Of a DNA stretch of 7,218 nucleotides, positions 6,083 through 7,218 are shown one piece after another; within the stretch, counting starts at the first letter, position 1, and each line of letters opens with the position of its first letter. The notes below the pieces were generated by a model. It was not told the origin of the DNA, made no database searches, and saw only the letters and a list, made by a program, of their open reading frames with translations. This stretch comes from Thermodesulfatator sp. (GTDB taxonomy: Bacteria; Desulfobacterota; Thermodesulfobacteria; Thermodesulfobacteriales; Thermodesulfobacteriaceae): assembly GCA_003978075.1 (NCBI GenBank), contig QOAM01000051.1:1-7218 (forward strand), read 5' to 3'. Made by a program: the position numbers and the translations under genes.

Positions 6083-6088
6083 TAAAAT
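6083..6088 (+). promoter_or_regulatory. Possible -10 element for the pnp gene
   Basis: TAAAAT matches the -10 consensus in five of six positions. No recognisable -35 lies 16-18 nt upstream, so if it is used it may need an activator. Transcription would start near 6095, just before the stem at 6102. A weaker TATAAA at 6153-6158 has no -35 either. Confidence 0.3.
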
Positions 6089-6101
6089 AGTTGAAGGTAG
6101 A

Positions 6102-6193
6102 GGGCGTTCCTAATACCGCCAGCCGGGGCCGGAACGCCCCAAAAAGGCGGACTATAAATACCCCGGCCTCAAGCCGCCCTCAAACGGCTTGGG
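6102..6193 (+). promoter_or_regulatory. Structured 5' leader with pseudoknot potential, candidate cis-regulatory RNA
   Basis: A perfect 9-bp stem, GGGCGTTCC (6102-6110) with GGAACGCCC (6131-6139), encloses a 20-nt loop. Two parts of that loop complement downstream sequence: CCGCC (6116-6120) with GGCGG (6146-6150), and GCCGGGG (6122-6128) with CCCCGGC (6161-6167). A second hairpin, CAAGCCG (6170-6176) with CGGCTTG (6185-6191), extended by two further pairs to 6168/6193, ends one base before the pnp Shine-Dalgarno AAGGTG (6195-6200). The GGCGG could instead pair with CCGCC at 6174-6178 inside that hairpin. I do not recognise a known riboswitch class. The pairings are seen in the sequence; a regulatory role is inferred. 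Confidence 0.45.
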
Positions 6194-6208
6194 TAAGGTG
6201 AGTTTCTT

Positions 6209-7030
6209 ATGGAGGACTATTTCCGTCGGGTGGAAGAGGCCCGCGATTTCCTCTCTAAAAAAATAGGAGAGGTCCCAGAGATCCTCCTCATCCTGGGCAC
6301 CGGTCTTTCAGGGGTGGGAAAGAGGATACAGCCCGAAAGGGTTATCCCCTACCGAGAGATTCCCCACTTTCCGGTTTCCACCGTAGAAAGCCACGCCGGG
6401 GAACTCCTGGTAGGACATTTCGGAGGAAAGCGTCTGGCGGCCTTTCGGGGGCGTTTTCACTACTACGAGGGATATTCCACCCGGGAGATCACCCTCCCCC
6501 TCCGGGTCATGTCCCTTTTGGGAACGAAAATCCTTCTGGTATCCAACGCTGCCGGGGGGCTCAACCTGAATTTCCGGCCGGGGGACCTTATGCTCATCCG
6601 GGACCACATCAACCTCATTCCTGATAATCCCCTACGGGGGCCCAATCGGGAGGACTGGGGGCCGCGCTTTCCCGACCTGTCCCAGGCCTATAGCCCCCGT
6701 CTTCGGGAGATCTTCCGGGAGGCCGCCCGCGAGCTGGGAGAGGAGATCCGCGAGGGGGTCTATGTGGCCGTCCCCGGACCGAGTCTCGAGACCCCGGCCG
6801 AAACCCGCTTTCTACGCCTCATCGGGGCCGACGCCGTAGGCATGTCCACGGTGCCGGAGGTCATCGTGGCCGTGCATGCGGGGATGGAGGTGCTCGGAGT
6901 TTCGGTGATCGCCAATGTGAACGATCCGGACAATTTCCGGCCCATCCTCCTCGAGGAGGTCATCGCCCAGGCCCAGGCCGCCGAGGCCCGCCTGACCCGC
7001 CTCATGGAGCGCTTTATAGAGAAACTGTGA
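6209..7030 (+). CDS. Purine nucleoside phosphorylase (trimeric, PNP/MTAP family)
   Basis: Cleaves purine nucleosides with phosphate to the free base and ribose-1-phosphate in purine salvage in the cytoplasm. The 273 aa match the trimeric family (about 270-290). Seen in order: phosphate-binding LGTGLS (29-34), SHAGELLVG (61-69, catalytic-loop His62), RGRFHYYEGY (80-89), SNAAGG (112-117), DHINL (132-136) with NPLRGPN (140-146), GPSLETPAE (190-198) and GMSTVPEVIVA (211-221). Residues aligned with human Glu201 and Asn243 are Glu194 and Asn236, the pair that reads 6-oxopurines, so inosine/guanosine is favoured over methylthioadenosine. The residue equivalent to human Phe200, which stacks on the base, is Leu193. 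The ATG at 6209 has AAGGTG (6195-6200) 8 nt upstream. It stands apart from trmH behind 253 nt of structured non-coding DNA, so it probably has its own promoter. Symbols punA, deoD and xapA are used in different species, so none is assigned. Confidence 0.92.
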   Translation: MEDYFRRVEEARDFLSKKIGEVPEILLILGTGLSGVGKRIQPERVIPYREIPHFPVSTVESHAGELLVGHFGGKRLAAFRGRFHYYEGYSTREITLPLRVMSLLGTKILLVSNAAGGLNLNFRPGDLMLIRDHINLIPDNPLRGPNREDWGPRFPDLSQAYSPRLREIFREAARELGEEIREGVYVAVPGPSLETPAETRFLRLIGADAVGMSTVPEVIVAVHAGMEVLGVSVIANVNDPDNFRPILLEEVIAQAQAAEARLTRLMERFIEKL

Positions 7031-7050
7031 GTTAATTTAGCCTTTCAAGG

Positions 7051-7060
7051 TGGGCGCCCA
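7051..7060. repeat. 10-bp palindrome after the pnp gene
   Basis: TGGGCGCCCA is perfect and lies 20 nt past the stop codon. As RNA it could form a short stem with a GCGC loop (7049-7062, one G-U pair), but no T-run follows, so a terminator role is weakly supported. GAGGCCTC (7069-7076) is a second palindrome next to it. Confidence 0.35.
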
Positions 7061-7164
7061 TCGGAAAAGAGGCCTCAGTCTGTAACCTCCCCCTCTTCGA
7101 AAATCCCTAAAAACCGAGGTGTCGAAATTTTTGATCAAAGAGTTATTTGCGTATTCCAGCCAAA

Positions 7165-7191
7165 GTCCCCGTTTGTCCCCAAAAAGTCCCC
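7165..7191 (+). repeat. Three GTCCCC direct repeats at about one helical turn
   Basis: GTCCCC occurs at 7165-7170, 7175-7180 and 7186-7191, with start-to-start distances of 10 and 11 bp. This puts all three on the same DNA face. The stretch from 7031 to the window end otherwise holds no recognisable gene. Whether this is an operator for a gene beyond the window or the edge of a dispersed repeat cannot be told from here. Confidence 0.5.
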
Positions 7192-7218
7192 ACCTCATTT
7201 TATGCCCCGGCTCCGGCA

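Noticed and set aside
6102..6200. Assigning the pnp leader to a known class (purine, preQ1, SAM, fluoride, ZTP)
   Set aside because: I could not match the conserved core sequences of any of these; only the pairing pattern is seen.
7131..7138. TTGATCAA as an FNR-type site
   Set aside because: FNR-type boxes need four bases between the TTGAT and ATCAA halves; this is just a short 8-bp palindrome that could occur by chance.
7037..7198. Minus-strand open frame of 53 codons from an ATG at 7198, open to the window edge
   Set aside because: The translation resembles no family I know, it reads through the GTCCCC repeats and the AT-rich spacer, and the ribosome site is weak. It could still be the end of a gene beyond the window.

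Overview
The window reads as chromosomal DNA of a GC-rich, Gram-negative, probably thermophilic bacterium. Two genes for the LPS inner-core heptose pathway imply an outer membrane with LPS. The proteins are rich in Leu, Arg and Glu. Both tRNA acceptor stems are seven G-C pairs, and TTG and GTG starts are common. A Thermodesulfobacteriota-like (anaerobic thermophile) origin would fit, but that is inference from style and gene content. I see no mobile element, CRISPR array or defence system. Most of the window is recognisable core metabolism and tRNA biology.

Layout: (1) 92-3240, plus strand: a tight three-gene run of heptosyltransferase II (waaF), heptose-bisphosphate phosphatase (gmhB) and a short CstA-family transporter, with gaps of 2 and 3 nt. 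(2) 3214-4555, minus strand, transcribed toward the first block: tRNA-Met(CAT), tRNA-Cys(GCA), queD and queE. queE overlaps the 3' end of cstA by 27 nt tail to tail. (3) 4556-4658: a compact divergent promoter region in which one TTGTCAA motif appears to supply the -35 element in both directions. (4) 4659-5955, plus strand: a Crp/Fnr-superfamily regulator of the DNR-like type overlapping a TrmH tRNA G18 methyltransferase gene. (5) 5956-6208: a 253-nt non-coding stretch with several perfect inverted repeats and possible pseudoknots, ending at the ribosome binding site of (6) a trimeric purine nucleoside phosphorylase gene, 6209-7030. (7) 7031-7218: non-coding tail with palindromes and a GTCCCC triplet repeated at helical spacing.

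How the genes work together: WaaF and GmhB belong to the same ADP-heptose/LPS core pathway. The middle of the window is a tRNA neighbourhood: two tRNA genes, two enzymes of the queuosine precursor (preQ0) route, and a tRNA ribose methylase. The CstA transporter and the Crp/Fnr regulator are less obviously connected to their operon partners. The best candidate for something undescribed is the structured leader before the purine nucleoside phosphorylase. The shared -35 between the tRNA/queuosine operon and the regulator gene comes second. Both are inferences from base pairing and promoter-like motifs, and neither has been tested.
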